Shown here: positions 50,692 through 58,236 of the stretch, piece after piece
How the letters are laid out: each line of letters starts with the position of its first letter
How positions within the stretch are numbered: position 1 is the stretch's first letter
DNA from: Paraburkholderia caffeinitolerans
Lineage (GTDB): Bacteria; Pseudomonadota; Gammaproteobacteria; Burkholderiales; Burkholderiaceae
Direction: 5' to 3'
NCBI RefSeq assembly: GCF_902859945.1
Contig: NZ_CADIKL010000012.1
Location: forward strand, 124,001-188,000
Length of the DNA stretch: 64,000 nucleotides
Notes under the pieces: model-generated
Database searches by the model: none
What the model saw: only the letters and a program-made list of their open reading frames with translations
What the model was told of the DNA's origin: nothing
Program-made: the position numbers and the translations under genes

Positions 50692-50716
50692 ATTCTCGAC
50701 AATTTTCGTCAAGTAT
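50692..50716 (-). promoter_or_regulatory. Second IscR type-1-like box
   Basis: Reads ATACTTGAC...GTCGAGAAT on the minus strand, a weaker match to the E. coli type-1 pattern ATASYYGACTRWWWYAGTCRRSTAT that I recall. It overlaps the -10 box of the iscR promoter and the start of the message. Confidence 0.6.
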
Positions 50717-50739
50717 AAATACATGACTAGTTTAGTCAA
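50712..50739 (-). promoter_or_regulatory. iscR sigma-70 promoter
   Basis: TTGACT (plus 50734-50739), a 16-base spacer, then TATACT (plus 50712-50717). The -35 lies in the first IscR box and the -10 in the second, so bound IscR would block RNA polymerase. Confidence 0.8.
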
Positions 50740-50743
50740 GTAT
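50719..50743 (-). promoter_or_regulatory. First IscR type-1-like box
   Basis: Reads ATACTTGACT...AGTCATGTAT on the minus strand, differing from the recalled 25-base type-1 pattern at two places. It overlaps the -35 box. Confidence 0.75.
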
Positions 50744-50828
50744 CCGCGCCGCCATCCGGGTTATTAGGCGCATGACGAAAAGGGAAAACGGCGCAAAACC
50801 TGCACGGGAGTACGCCGCCACGCTCACC

Positions 50829-51311
50829 TCAGCCCACCAGTTGGGGGCGCAATGCCGCCAGCAGGCCCGAACACGCCGTTTCGCACTGGTCGAGCACCGT
50901 CTCGAACCCGGCGGCGCCGCCAAAATACGGGTCGGCGACCACGCGCTCCTGCAACTGTGGCGCGAATTCCATCAACAGACGAATCTTCTCGCGCCCGGCA
51001 GACGGCATCACCCGCTCAAGCGCCGTGACATTGGCGTCGTCCATCGCGACGATCAGGTCGAACGTACGAAAGTCCTCCGCCGCGATCTGGCGGGCGCGCA
51101 GCGGCGCCAGATCGTAGCCGCGCTTGGCCCCGGCACGCTGGGCGCGTTCGTCGGGCGCCTCGCCGATATGCCAATCGCCCGTACCCGCCGAATCGACCGA
51201 CACGTGCGCGCTCAAACCCGCCTCGTCGACAAGGCGCCGCATCACGGCTTCAGCCGTGGGCGAACGGCAGATGTTGCCGAGGCAAACAAAGCAGACGGAA
51301 ACCTTTTTCAT
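50829..51311 (-). CDS. Low molecular weight protein tyrosine phosphatase
   Basis: 160 residues from the ATG at 51311 (MKKVSVCFVCLGNICRSP). The P-loop CLGNICRS (CX5RS) is near the N-terminus and the general acid Asp in ADPYFGG (about 126). It removes phosphate from tyrosine. It lies directly upstream of iscR in the same direction, 86 bases before the iscR promoter, and has no kinase gene beside it. Confidence 0.94.
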   Translation of the reverse strand: MKKVSVCFVCLGNICRSPTAEAVMRRLVDEAGLSAHVSVDSAGTGDWHIGEAPDERAQRAGAKRGYDLAPLRARQIAAEDFRTFDLIVAMDDANVTALERVMPSAGREKIRLLMEFAPQLQERVVADPYFGGAAGFETVLDQCETACSGLLAALRPQLVG

Positions 51312-51436
51312 CGATTCGGGTGTGAAGCGCACAGCGGTTTGGAACACGCCGCTGTGCGCGGGCGAATTTTCAATTATACAAAGTGTCGACGATGTGCGCT
51401 GAACGCAGCCTGCGCCATCGTCCAGGCCGTTGCGGC

Positions 51437-51685
51437 TTAGATCGCGTTCGACCGCAGCAGCGGGGCGACGCTGCCGATTGCCTTGACTGGCGCCTTGACG
51501 GGGGTTGCCACCTCGCCCGCGCCATCAACCAGACCATATGACACTGCGCGCGCCAACTCAGCACTCACGCGATCGGCCGCCAGCGGGAACTGCTGCTCGG
51601 CGGTATTCCATGCATGAGCCCATGCGATCGCCGCAAGCGGCACGATCAGCGCCAGCGGCCAAAACACCATTATTTTCTTTTTCAT
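51437..51685 (-). CDS. Small single-span membrane protein, unknown
   Basis: 82 residues from the ATG at 51685, with GAGAGAGA upstream. The start MKKKIMVFWPLALIVPLAAI looks like a signal or anchor (about 5-24). The rest is polar with WNTAEQQFPLAADRVSAELA and a VATPVKAPVKAIGSVAP repeat-like end. I know no family for it. A longer reading from 51790 adds a second hydrophobic segment (MFVFAGFFLIAIIYIIS) and is possible but has no good Shine-Dalgarno sequence. Confidence 0.5.
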   Translation of the reverse strand: MKKKIMVFWPLALIVPLAAIAWAHAWNTAEQQFPLAADRVSAELARAVSYGLVDGAGEVATPVKAPVKAIGSVAPLLRSNAI

Positions 51686-51852
51686 GATGCGACTCTCTCT
51701 CGACTGTGGAGCGATAGGCTCAGACGCACTATCGCCAGTCGAAATGATATAGATGATCGCAATCAGGAAAAACCCGGCAAAGACGAACACACTGTTGTCT
51801 CAGGTTAAACAGTGCGCCGCCTATAGCGGGTGAAGCCGATGGAGTAGCTTCG

Positions 51853-53289
51853 TCACGCCTTCCGTATGCGCCCGGTCGCATCCAGATGCGTGTGCCGCGC
51901 GGCGTAGAGTTCGCGGAACGTACGCCCAACCGGAGCCGGCAGGTCGCGCCCGTCGGTCCAGCCGCGCGCGAACGGCATTTTGCGAATGAGCTGCGACTGG
52001 CCGCCCATGCGCTCCAGCACGCGCACACCGAGCTTCGCGAGCAGCGCATAAGCGCCGGGATGCATGGCGAACCAGCCCCACACGGCCAGTGCCGCGCGTT
52101 CGCGCCACGGACGCAGGCGCCGCTCGGTCTGCTTCTCGCGCAGCTTGCGCAGCAGGTCCGACAGCGGGATGCCCACCGGGCAAACGCTGTTGCACTCGCC
52201 GCAAAGCGTGGCAGCCTGCGGCAGATCTAGCGCCTTTTCGATGCCCACATAGCTCGGCGTAAGCACCGACCCCATCGGGCCCGGATAGACCCAGCCATAA
52301 GCGTGGCCGCCCACCTTCTGATAAACCGGGCAATGGTTCATGCAGGCGCCGCAACGGATACAGCGCAGCATTTCCTGGAACTCGCCGCCGATGAGGCCTG
52401 TGCGTCCGCCATCGACGAGCACGACATACATATGCTCGGGACCGTCCTGGTCGTCCGCCCCGCGTGGGCCCGTGAGAACGGAAAAGTAATTCGACGTGGC
52501 CTGTCCCGTGGCCGAGCGCGGCAGCAGGCGCATTGCGGTGGCAAGGTCTTCGAGCGTCGGCAAGACTTTTTCGATGCCGGTGACCGCCACATGCACGCGC
52601 GGCATGACGGTGCACATGCCTTCATTGCCCTCGTTCGTCACGAGCACGACTGAGCCCGTCTCCGCAATGAGGAAGTTGCCGCCCGTCACGCCCATGTCCG
52701 CAGAAAGGAAGTGGGGGCGCAGCATCTCGCGCGCCTCGCGCGTCATGTCGGGAATTTCCGTGAGACGCGGCTTGTGATGCGTCTTCGCGAACAGGTCAGC
52801 GATCTCGTCCTTGTCCTTGTGGACGACGGGCGCAATGATGTGGCTCGGCGGCTCGTTATTGTTGATCTGCAGGATGTATTCGCCGAGGTCCGTTTCGATG
52901 GATTGCACCCCCATCTCCGCGAGCACCGTGTTGAGCTGCATTTCCTCGGAGACCATCGACTTCGTCTTGATGACCTTGCGCACCTCGTGCTTGCGCGCGA
53001 TTTCGGCGACGAGCTTCGCCGCGTCGCGCGACGTCTCGGCGAACAGAACCGTTACGCCGCGCCGGGTCGCCTCGGCCTCGAACTGCTCGATCCAGACGTC
53101 GAGATTCTCCAGCGCACGATTGCGGCGCTCCTTGAGCGCCGCGCGCGTGGCCGGAAAGTCGATCGCCGTGATTGCCTCCGCACGCGCGGAAACGAACTTG
53201 GTCGAGAGCTTCTTGAGGTTCTGCTGCAGACGCTGATCGGCCAGCTTCTGGCCGGCGCGCGCCTTGAATTGCATCGATTGAACTTGCAT
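51853..53289 (-). CDS. lutB: LutB-type iron-sulfur protein of L-lactate oxidation
   Basis: 478 residues from 53289, or 473 from the second Met (MQFKARAG). The N-terminal LUD domain holds KTKSMVSEEMQLN and GITGGNF-like MGVTGGNFLIAETG. Ferredoxin-type cysteines follow in CIRCGACMNHCPVY (about 310) and CGECNSVCPVGIPL (about 362). LutABC oxidise L-lactate to pyruvate at the membrane. It comes after lutA in the same direction with a 104-base gap. No lutC follows. Confidence 0.92.
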   Translation of the reverse strand: MQVQSMQFKARAGQKLADQRLQQNLKKLSTKFVSARAEAITAIDFPATRAALKERRNRALENLDVWIEQFEAEATRRGVTVLFAETSRDAAKLVAEIARKHEVRKVIKTKSMVSEEMQLNTVLAEMGVQSIETDLGEYILQINNNEPPSHIIAPVVHKDKDEIADLFAKTHHKPRLTEIPDMTREAREMLRPHFLSADMGVTGGNFLIAETGSVVLVTNEGNEGMCTVMPRVHVAVTGIEKVLPTLEDLATAMRLLPRSATGQATSNYFSVLTGPRGADDQDGPEHMYVVLVDGGRTGLIGGEFQEMLRCIRCGACMNHCPVYQKVGGHAYGWVYPGPMGSVLTPSYVGIEKALDLPQAATLCGECNSVCPVGIPLSDLLRKLREKQTERRLRPWRERAALAVWGWFAMHPGAYALLAKLGVRVLERMGGQSQLIRKMPFARGWTDGRDLPAPVGRTFRELYAARHTHLDATGRIRKA

Positions 53290-53393
53290 GGCGTGGAGTC
53301 GGGCGTAAGTGCGTTCGTGTGCGGTCGGATTCAGACGGGTTCCCCGGGCCTCATGAGTCTTGATGCCAAGAGGTCTCGCTGGCGAGCGGCCTC

Positions 53394-54116
53394 TCAGACG
53401 TCGCCGGCAAGCACCTGGGCGATGTGCAAAACCCGAGTACTGGCGTCGCCGGTGCGGCGCAAGCGCCCTTCAATGTTCAGCATGCAGCCGAGATCGCCGA
53501 GCACCACGGCCCCCGCTCCGCTCGCCTGCACGTTCATGCATTTTTCGTCCACGATGGCCGTGGAGATCGCGCCGTACTTGACCGCAAAGGTGCCGCCGAA
53601 ACCGCAGCAATGCTCGCAGTCCTTCATCTCCTGCACCGCCACGCCGCGCTGCGCGAGCAACGCGCGCGGCTGCGCCTTCACGCCCAGTTCGCGCAAGCCC
53701 GAACACGAGTCGTGGTACGTCACCGGCCCGCGGAATTCACCCTCGGGCAGCGTGACTTTCGCGACATTCACGAGGAAATCCGTCAATTCGTAGACGCGCT
53801 CGCGCAGCTTGCCGTAGCGCGCCATCAACTCGGGGTCGTCGCGAAAGAGATCGCCGTAATGCGCGCGAATCATCCCGCCACATGAACCCGACGGAATCAC
53901 CACATAGTCGTATTGCTCGAATTCGCGCAGCGTCTTTTCCGCGAGATCGCGCGCGAGCGGCCGCTCGCCCGAGTTGTAGGCCGGTTGCCCACAGCAGGTT
54001 TGCGCGGGCGGGACGTCCACCTCATAGCCGGCCTCCTCGATCAACTTGAGCGCCGAAAAACCGATTTCGGGACGCATGGTGTCGACAAGACAGGTGACGA
54101 ACAAACCGACTCGCAT
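53394..54116 (-). CDS. lutA: LutA-type (CCG-domain) iron-sulfur protein of L-lactate oxidation
   Basis: 240 residues from the ATG at 54116 (MRVGLFVTCLVDTMRPE). The two CCG motifs are in PPAQTCCGQPAYNSG (about 43) and DCEHCCGFGGTFAV (about 172), as in LutA/YkgE. These cysteine-rich domains are shared with heterodisulfide reductase and bind clusters. It lies divergent from the IclR gene, 235 bases away. Confidence 0.93.
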   Translation of the reverse strand: MRVGLFVTCLVDTMRPEIGFSALKLIEEAGYEVDVPPAQTCCGQPAYNSGERPLARDLAEKTLREFEQYDYVVIPSGSCGGMIRAHYGDLFRDDPELMARYGKLRERVYELTDFLVNVAKVTLPEGEFRGPVTYHDSCSGLRELGVKAQPRALLAQRGVAVQEMKDCEHCCGFGGTFAVKYGAISTAIVDEKCMNVQASGAGAVVLGDLGCMLNIEGRLRRTGDASTRVLHIAQVLAGDV

Positions 54117-54351
54117 GGGGACTCCTCGTGAAAACCGTCCCCGATTATCCGACGTTTCGCCGCTGCCACCAACGCCGGACTGCGCCAGGATCGACTGCCC
54201 GGCTCGTTCGGAATATGCGTGAACACGGTCGCAATGCAGGCGCGCCATCCCGCCAAACGCTGTCTTTTTTCACAATACGAGATACAATGATCGTTTCCGT
54301 GCCGAGTTTCTTATACTCGCCATACGAATTCGCTCCCTGGAATCTGCCCCC

Positions 54352-55155
54352 ATGACCGACACCAATCCGGATCCGAAGACCTCGATTCAGGTGATCGAGC
54401 GCATGATGCGCCTCCTCGACGCGCTCGCCGCGCACACCGACCCAGTCAGCCTGAAGGATCTCGCGCAACGCACCGAACTGCATCCGTCCACCGCGCACCG
54501 CATTCTCAACGACATGGTGAGCTGCCGGCTTGTCGACCGTTCGGACCCCGGCACGTACCGGCTCGGCATGCGGCTGCTGGAGCTAGGCAATCTCGTAAAG
54601 GCGCGCCTCTCGGTACGCGACGCCGCGCTCACGCCCATGCGCGAACTGCATCGTCTCACTGGCCAGACCGTGAACCTTTCGGTGCGCCAGGGCGACGAGA
54701 TCGTTTATATCGAGCGCGCCTATTCCGAGCGCTCAGGCATGCAGGTAGTGCGGGCAATCGGCGGCCGCGCGCCGCTGCACCTCACTTCCGTTGGCAAACT
54801 CTTTCTTGCCGCTGACGAAGCGAATCGCGTTCGCGCCTATGCCACGCGCACCGGTCTTTCGGGTCACACGCGCAACAGCATCACCGACCTTGGCCGGCTG
54901 GAGCGTGAACTCGCCCACGTGCGCCAGCAATCCTGCGCACGCGACAACGAGGAGCTGGAACTGGGTGTGCGCTGCATTGCAGCGGGCATTTACGACGACA
55001 CTGGCAAGCTCGTGGCCGGACTTTCGCTTTCAGCGCCCGCCGACCGTCTCCAGGACTCGTGGCTTGGACAACTGAGCAAGACGGCGCTCCTGATTTCCGA
55101 ATCACTCGGTTACCACCCGGAGCCGGCCGAAGGCAGCGTACAGACTGCGGCCTGA
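54352..55155 (+). CDS. IclR-family transcriptional regulator
   Basis: 267 residues. The N-terminal winged HTH is at about 10-70 (PVSLKDLAQRTELHPSTAHRILNDMV). The effector domain has ERSGMQVVRAIGGRAPLH, LTSVGKLFLA and ELELGVRCIAAGIYDD. It reads away from lutAB and is the likely regulator of that pair; the ligand could be lactate or a related acid, by inference. A TACAAT -10-like hexamer and two ACAAT direct repeats (54276-54293 region) precede the gene. Confidence 0.92.
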   Translation: MTDTNPDPKTSIQVIERMMRLLDALAAHTDPVSLKDLAQRTELHPSTAHRILNDMVSCRLVDRSDPGTYRLGMRLLELGNLVKARLSVRDAALTPMRELHRLTGQTVNLSVRQGDEIVYIERAYSERSGMQVVRAIGGRAPLHLTSVGKLFLAADEANRVRAYATRTGLSGHTRNSITDLGRLERELAHVRQQSCARDNEELELGVRCIAAGIYDDTGKLVAGLSLSAPADRLQDSWLGQLSKTALLISESLGYHPEPAEGSVQTAA

Positions 55156-55210
55156 GTGATAAGGTCACGTTTGCGCGAACCCGCTTCACGCAAACGCATT
55201 AAAGCTCACA

Positions 55211-55241
55211 AAGCGCCGGCACGTCCGGCGCTTCTCTTTTT
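55211..55241 (+). terminator. Terminator after the IclR gene
   Basis: AAGCGCCGG / CCGGCGCTT with a CACGT loop, then CTCTTTTTCT. The core 19-mer is identical to the one at 5237-5255. Confidence 0.85.
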
Positions 55242-55249
55242 CTGGCTGC

Positions 55250-55774
55250 TCAATCAACGAGTTCGGCCAGTTGGCGCTTGATGCGGGTGTCGATTTCTCG
55301 CGCCTCTTTCACCAGATTGACCTGCTTCGCGGTACTTGCCGTCTCCAGCAGCGCGGGGTCGATGCTGTAACCCTCACGGCCGCTCAACCACGCAAGGACG
55401 TCGCCAAGATGCCAGAGCGACGGACTGCCCTCATGCACGGGCTGAGGAAAATCGACTGCGTGCGTGAGCATCAGCTTGCGCATGTTTTGACGCGACATGC
55501 CTGCCATGTCGGCAACGTCGGTCAAGCCGACGAGATCGGGCGCGGCCTCCACGAGACGCGCTGTGGGTGCCGCCTGCTTCACGTTCTGCAACGCCGAGTA
55601 GATGGCCGACCACGCGCTCTCGCTCTCGCGCGCGAATGCCAGCGCAATGCGGCCGGGTTGCCCAACGCCGATCGTGGCGTCGTCGCAACCCGCTTGCGCC
55701 AGCCGTTCCACGAGATCTTCGTGATCGCAATCGCCGGACGCGAGCTGATACTTGAGCGTGAAGACATAGTTCAT
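55250..55774 (-). CDS. HTH protein, putative antitoxin and autorepressor of the 55250-56113 module
   Basis: 174 residues. An N-terminal domain of about 70 residues (MNYVFTLKYQLASGDCDHED, GQPGRIALAFARE) has a beta-alpha-beta-beta-alpha look. A MerR/AlpA-like HTH (about 80-130: VGLTDVADMAGMSRQNMRKL, SLWHLGDVLAWL) and a C-terminal helix with EAREIDTRIKRQLAEL follow. It starts 3 bases after the stop of the HicA-like gene, and its AGGAG Shine-Dalgarno sequence lies in the last codons of that gene. I take it as antitoxin from position, HTH and the palindrome upstream. I cannot name a family. Confidence 0.75.
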   Translation of the reverse strand: MNYVFTLKYQLASGDCDHEDLVERLAQAGCDDATIGVGQPGRIALAFARESESAWSAIYSALQNVKQAAPTARLVEAAPDLVGLTDVADMAGMSRQNMRKLMLTHAVDFPQPVHEGSPSLWHLGDVLAWLSGREGYSIDPALLETASTAKQVNLVKEAREIDTRIKRQLAELVD

Positions 55775-55777
55775 AAG

Positions 55778-56065
55778 CTACTCCTGCTGTATGGCATTCG
55801 ATCGCTGGGGCGACGCGCTCACGCGTTGCGCCGAGCAATTGTCGACCACGCGCCTCAACAACCAGGCATGGTTGCCAACGTTTCGCGGCGTGCTCCAGAT
55901 ACTCGTAATACAGAACTCTCCGCACCGGCAGTCTGCCTGGTTAAACGGGCAGTACATCCTGCCCCACGCGTGGCCATTGCCTTTAGCTGGTTTAACTAAC
56001 CAACCTTTCGCTTCGGCATAGGCCAGCGCGGCCTCGACTTCTTTCTTTGGATGCGATCGTCTCAT
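55778..56065 (-). CDS. Small HicA-like protein, putative RNase toxin
   Basis: 95 residues from the ATG at 56065 (MRRSHPKKEVEAAL). The order is helix (KEVEAALAYAEAKG), strand (WLVKPA), GNGHAWGRMYCP, a cysteine-rich turn (CPFNQADCRCGEFC), strand (CITSIWSTP) and helix (NHAWLLRRVVDNC). This resembles the double-stranded-RNA-binding fold of HicA, in which a His after a Gly turn (GSH) is catalytic; H in GNGH would be its equivalent. The four Cys between the strands are not HicA-like and may bind metal. The likely transcription start is only about 4 bases before the ATG. A TTG two codons upstream is an alternative start. Toxicity is inferred. Confidence 0.7.
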   Translation of the reverse strand: MRRSHPKKEVEAALAYAEAKGWLVKPAKGNGHAWGRMYCPFNQADCRCGEFCITSIWSTPRNVGNHAWLLRRVVDNCSAQRVSASPQRSNAIQQE

Positions 56066-56071
56066 TGACAA
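56064..56071 (-). promoter_or_regulatory. Half-site of the palindrome over the toxin start codon
   Basis: TTGTCAAT (minus strand) repeats half of the palindrome at 56098-56113. It overlaps the ATG of the HicA-like gene. Confidence 0.5.
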
Positions 56072-56075
56072 GCTC

Positions 56076-56105
56076 AGTGTATGGGTCGCGCGCCATAGTT
56101 GTCAA
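56076..56105 (-). promoter_or_regulatory. Promoter of the HicA-like/HTH module
   Basis: TTGACA (plus 56100-56105), an 18-base spacer, then TACACT (plus 56076-56081) on the minus strand. Transcription should start near 56069, leaving a leader of a few bases. Confidence 0.65.
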
Positions 56106-56113
56106 TTGACAAC
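56098..56113. promoter_or_regulatory. Perfect 16-bp palindrome, probable operator
   Basis: GTTGTCAATTGACAAC is its own reverse complement. It contains the -35 box of the module promoter. It is the expected kind of site for a dimeric HTH protein. Confidence 0.7.
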
Positions 56114-56242
56114 CATCAAATCTGAAGCGACCAGATTGCGCTGGCCAACCGGACAGCGCGTTTCGAACCACTGAAATTTTGCTGAGAACACCAATCGCCC
56201 GACAGCTGGCCTCATGGCGTAGGAAGCCGCTTCCGCTGGTCC

Positions 56243-56273
56243 AAAAGCAAACGCCCCGCATTGCGGGGCGTTC
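56243..56273 (-). terminator. Terminator after the D,D-endopeptidase gene
   Basis: ACGCCCCGC / GCGGGGCGT with a three-base loop; on the minus strand it is followed by TTGCTTTTGG. It lies 37 bases past the stop. Confidence 0.7.
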
Positions 56274-56309
56274 GTTCTGGCGAAACCGGAAACGGCGTAG
56301 CGGCGCGAA

Positions 56310-57497
56310 TCAGGTACCCGAGCCCCCCGCATCCGCACTCGTGATGTGCGGCTGCTGGTCGGCGCCGCCGTTGTCGATCCACGTGCGCACACGAGTCGCG
56401 TCGGCGAAACGCGAATACTTGCCGCTCGAATCGAGCAGCACCATGATGACCGGACGGCCATGGACCGTCGTTTGCATCACGAGGCACTCACCTGCTTCGT
56501 TGATGAAGCCGGTCTTCTGCAGGCCGATGTCCCACGACGGATTGCGGATGAGCGCATTCGTGCTGTTGTACGCAAGATTGCGCTTGCCCGTGTACACGTC
56601 ATAGCTGCGGTCGGTCGAGAACTGGCGAATGAGCGGATACTGGTAAGCCGCATTGACCATCTTCACGAGATCGCGCGCAGTCGAAACGTTGTGGCTCGAC
56701 AGCCCCGTGGAATTCTCGAAGTGCGTGTCGGTCATGCCGAGTTGCTTGGCCTTCGCATTCATTGCGGCGATGAAAGCCGGCCGGCCGCCCGGGTAGTAGC
56801 GCGAGAGCGCCGCAGCCGCGCGGTTTTCCGACGCCATCAGCGCGATATGCAGCATGTCTTCGCGCGAGAGCACCGAACCCACCGAGAGGCGCGAGCCGGT
56901 GTTCTTTTCGTAATCGCGATCTTCGTCGGTGACTTCAATCGACTCGGTGAGCGGCGCCTTCGAATCGAGCACGACCATCGCGGTCATGAGCTTGGAGATC
57001 GAGGCGATCGGCACCACGGCATGCGAATTCTTGTCGAAGAGCGGTTCCAGCGAATTCTGGTCCACCACGTAGGCCACGCCCGAACGCAGCGCCAGCGAAT
57101 CGGGCGTTTCATGGAGACCGAACGCCTGACCCACGGTCGGCTGGCGCGGCTCGAACGCCACGCGGCGCACCGCCGTGTGATGGCGTCCGTTCATGGTGTA
57201 GCTGACGCGGCGCTTCTTCACGGCCGGACGCGCATCGTCGTCCTGCGCAGCGGCAACGCTGGTCGCGCCCGCCTTTTTGACGACCTTCGCAGGCGCGCTG
57301 GCTGTGCCCTTCTTGCTGGTTTTGGTTGTCTTCTTTGCCTTGGCCGTCGGGGCCGCAGCGGTGTTCTGCGACGCAGCAAAAGCGCCCTCGGGCACTACGA
57401 GCGTTGCACTGATGACCACGGAGACAGCCACCGACAGCGCGGTACTGACAACCGATGCGGGCACCAGCTTGAACGACAGGAGCTTGTCGGATTTCAT
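56310..57497 (-). CDS. pbpG: D-alanyl-D-alanine endopeptidase (PBP7-like)
   Basis: 395 residues from the ATG at 57497 (MKSDKLLSFKLVPASV). A signal peptide of about 45 residues ends near EGAFA. A Lys/Ala-rich linker (about 46-110) follows, then the serine peptidase S11 domain with ASISKLMTAM (SxxK), MASENRAAAAL (SxN) and QKTGFINEAGEC (KTG). It cuts D-Ala-mDAP crosslinks in peptidoglycan. The linker makes it longer than E. coli PBP7 (about 310). In E. coli it is periplasmic and helps cell wall turnover. Confidence 0.93.
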   Translation of the reverse strand: MKSDKLLSFKLVPASVVSTALSVAVSVVISATLVVPEGAFAASQNTAAAPTAKAKKTTKTSKKGTASAPAKVVKKAGATSVAAAQDDDARPAVKKRRVSYTMNGRHHTAVRRVAFEPRQPTVGQAFGLHETPDSLALRSGVAYVVDQNSLEPLFDKNSHAVVPIASISKLMTAMVVLDSKAPLTESIEVTDEDRDYEKNTGSRLSVGSVLSREDMLHIALMASENRAAAALSRYYPGGRPAFIAAMNAKAKQLGMTDTHFENSTGLSSHNVSTARDLVKMVNAAYQYPLIRQFSTDRSYDVYTGKRNLAYNSTNALIRNPSWDIGLQKTGFINEAGECLVMQTTVHGRPVIMVLLDSSGKYSRFADATRVRTWIDNGGADQQPHITSADAGGSGT

Positions 57498-57532
57498 TGG
57501 TGTTCTGGATGAAGCGGCGGGATCGTTCGCCA

Positions 57533-57561
57533 AGTGTAGTAAAACCACGAAAAATTCGCAA
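57533..57561 (-). promoter_or_regulatory. Promoter of the endopeptidase gene
   Basis: TTGCGA (plus 57556-57561), a 17-base spacer and TACACT (plus 57533-57538) on the minus strand, 36 bases upstream of the ATG. Confidence 0.55.
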
Positions 57562-58079
57562 ATTGAAGCACTTATGGCCACTCGTTAAACCGAAGTCTGA
57601 CTTCCAATTGAGATGACCAATGCGCTTCGAACATTCGATGGAGAAAGACAATCGCCCGGGCAACCCCACCCTGCTGCGCCTTGCGCCGACAACATCTTTT
57701 GTTGCCTACACATTGACGGCACGCGCTATGCAAACTTTATGTGGGAGTAATACCGAGGACGACTCTCTGACGCCGGTGCCGCCGAATCGCGCGACGCGCG
57801 TTCGACAGCAATGGATCTTTAACGTTCCATGAAGGAATTTGGTGGACGCGCGAAGCGCAATCCCGCACCGACCTTCGATGAATCATACGGCGCACGCCAT
57901 TTCCGGCGCATACCGTCATCCTCAATCTTGCCAGATCGAGCGTGCATGTGCTTGACCTTGTCGGCCAAAGCCTCGCCGCACGTAGGTTTCGGACGCTATG
58001 CCGCAGCCCGTCAAGGCCGATGAATATGACCCCATGCCCGGCGCATAAGTAGTTGTTTAACAATAGTTTAATGTAATTG
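57562..58079. other. Non-coding stretch between endopeptidase and phasin genes
   Basis: About 520 bases between the divergent pbpG-like and phaP genes, somewhat richer in A+T. I see no gene with a supported start and no clear RNA. A minus frame of 161 codons (57737-58222) has no recognisable domain and covers the phaP promoter, so I leave it out. Confidence 0.5.
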
Positions 58080-58093
58080 TGCAACGCACCAAA
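58080..58093 (+). repeat. Direct repeat 1 by the phaP promoter
   Basis: TGCAACGCACCAAA. A second copy, 13 of 14 bases identical, lies at 58139-58152. The two flank the promoter and may bind a regulator such as PhaR. Confidence 0.5.
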
Positions 58094-58098
58094 AGTTC

Positions 58099-58126
58099 TT
58101 GACATTCGCCTCCAGCGACCTAAAAT
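58099..58126 (+). promoter_or_regulatory. phaP sigma-70 promoter
   Basis: TTGACA (58099-58104), a 16-base spacer and TAAAAT (58121-58126). The transcript would have a leader of about 105 bases before the ATG at 58237. Confidence 0.65.
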
Positions 58127-58138
58127 CGAGATTAATGC

Positions 58139-58152
58139 TGCGACGCACCAAA
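58139..58152 (+). repeat. Direct repeat 2 by the phaP promoter
   Basis: TGCGACGCACCAAA, 59 bases from repeat 1 and just after the likely transcription start. Binding here would block elongation or initiation. Confidence 0.5.
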
Positions 58153-58236
58153 GCGCCGGGCAGATTCCCCCAAGAGTCTTGCCACTTACTTCAGGCGACC
58201 CACGAACGAGGTCGCCAAACACCCAGGAGCGTAAAC

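Noticed and set aside
57737..58222. A 161-codon minus frame between the endopeptidase and phasin genes
   Set aside because: No domain, no convincing ribosome site, unusual residue make-up, and it overlaps the phaP promoter.
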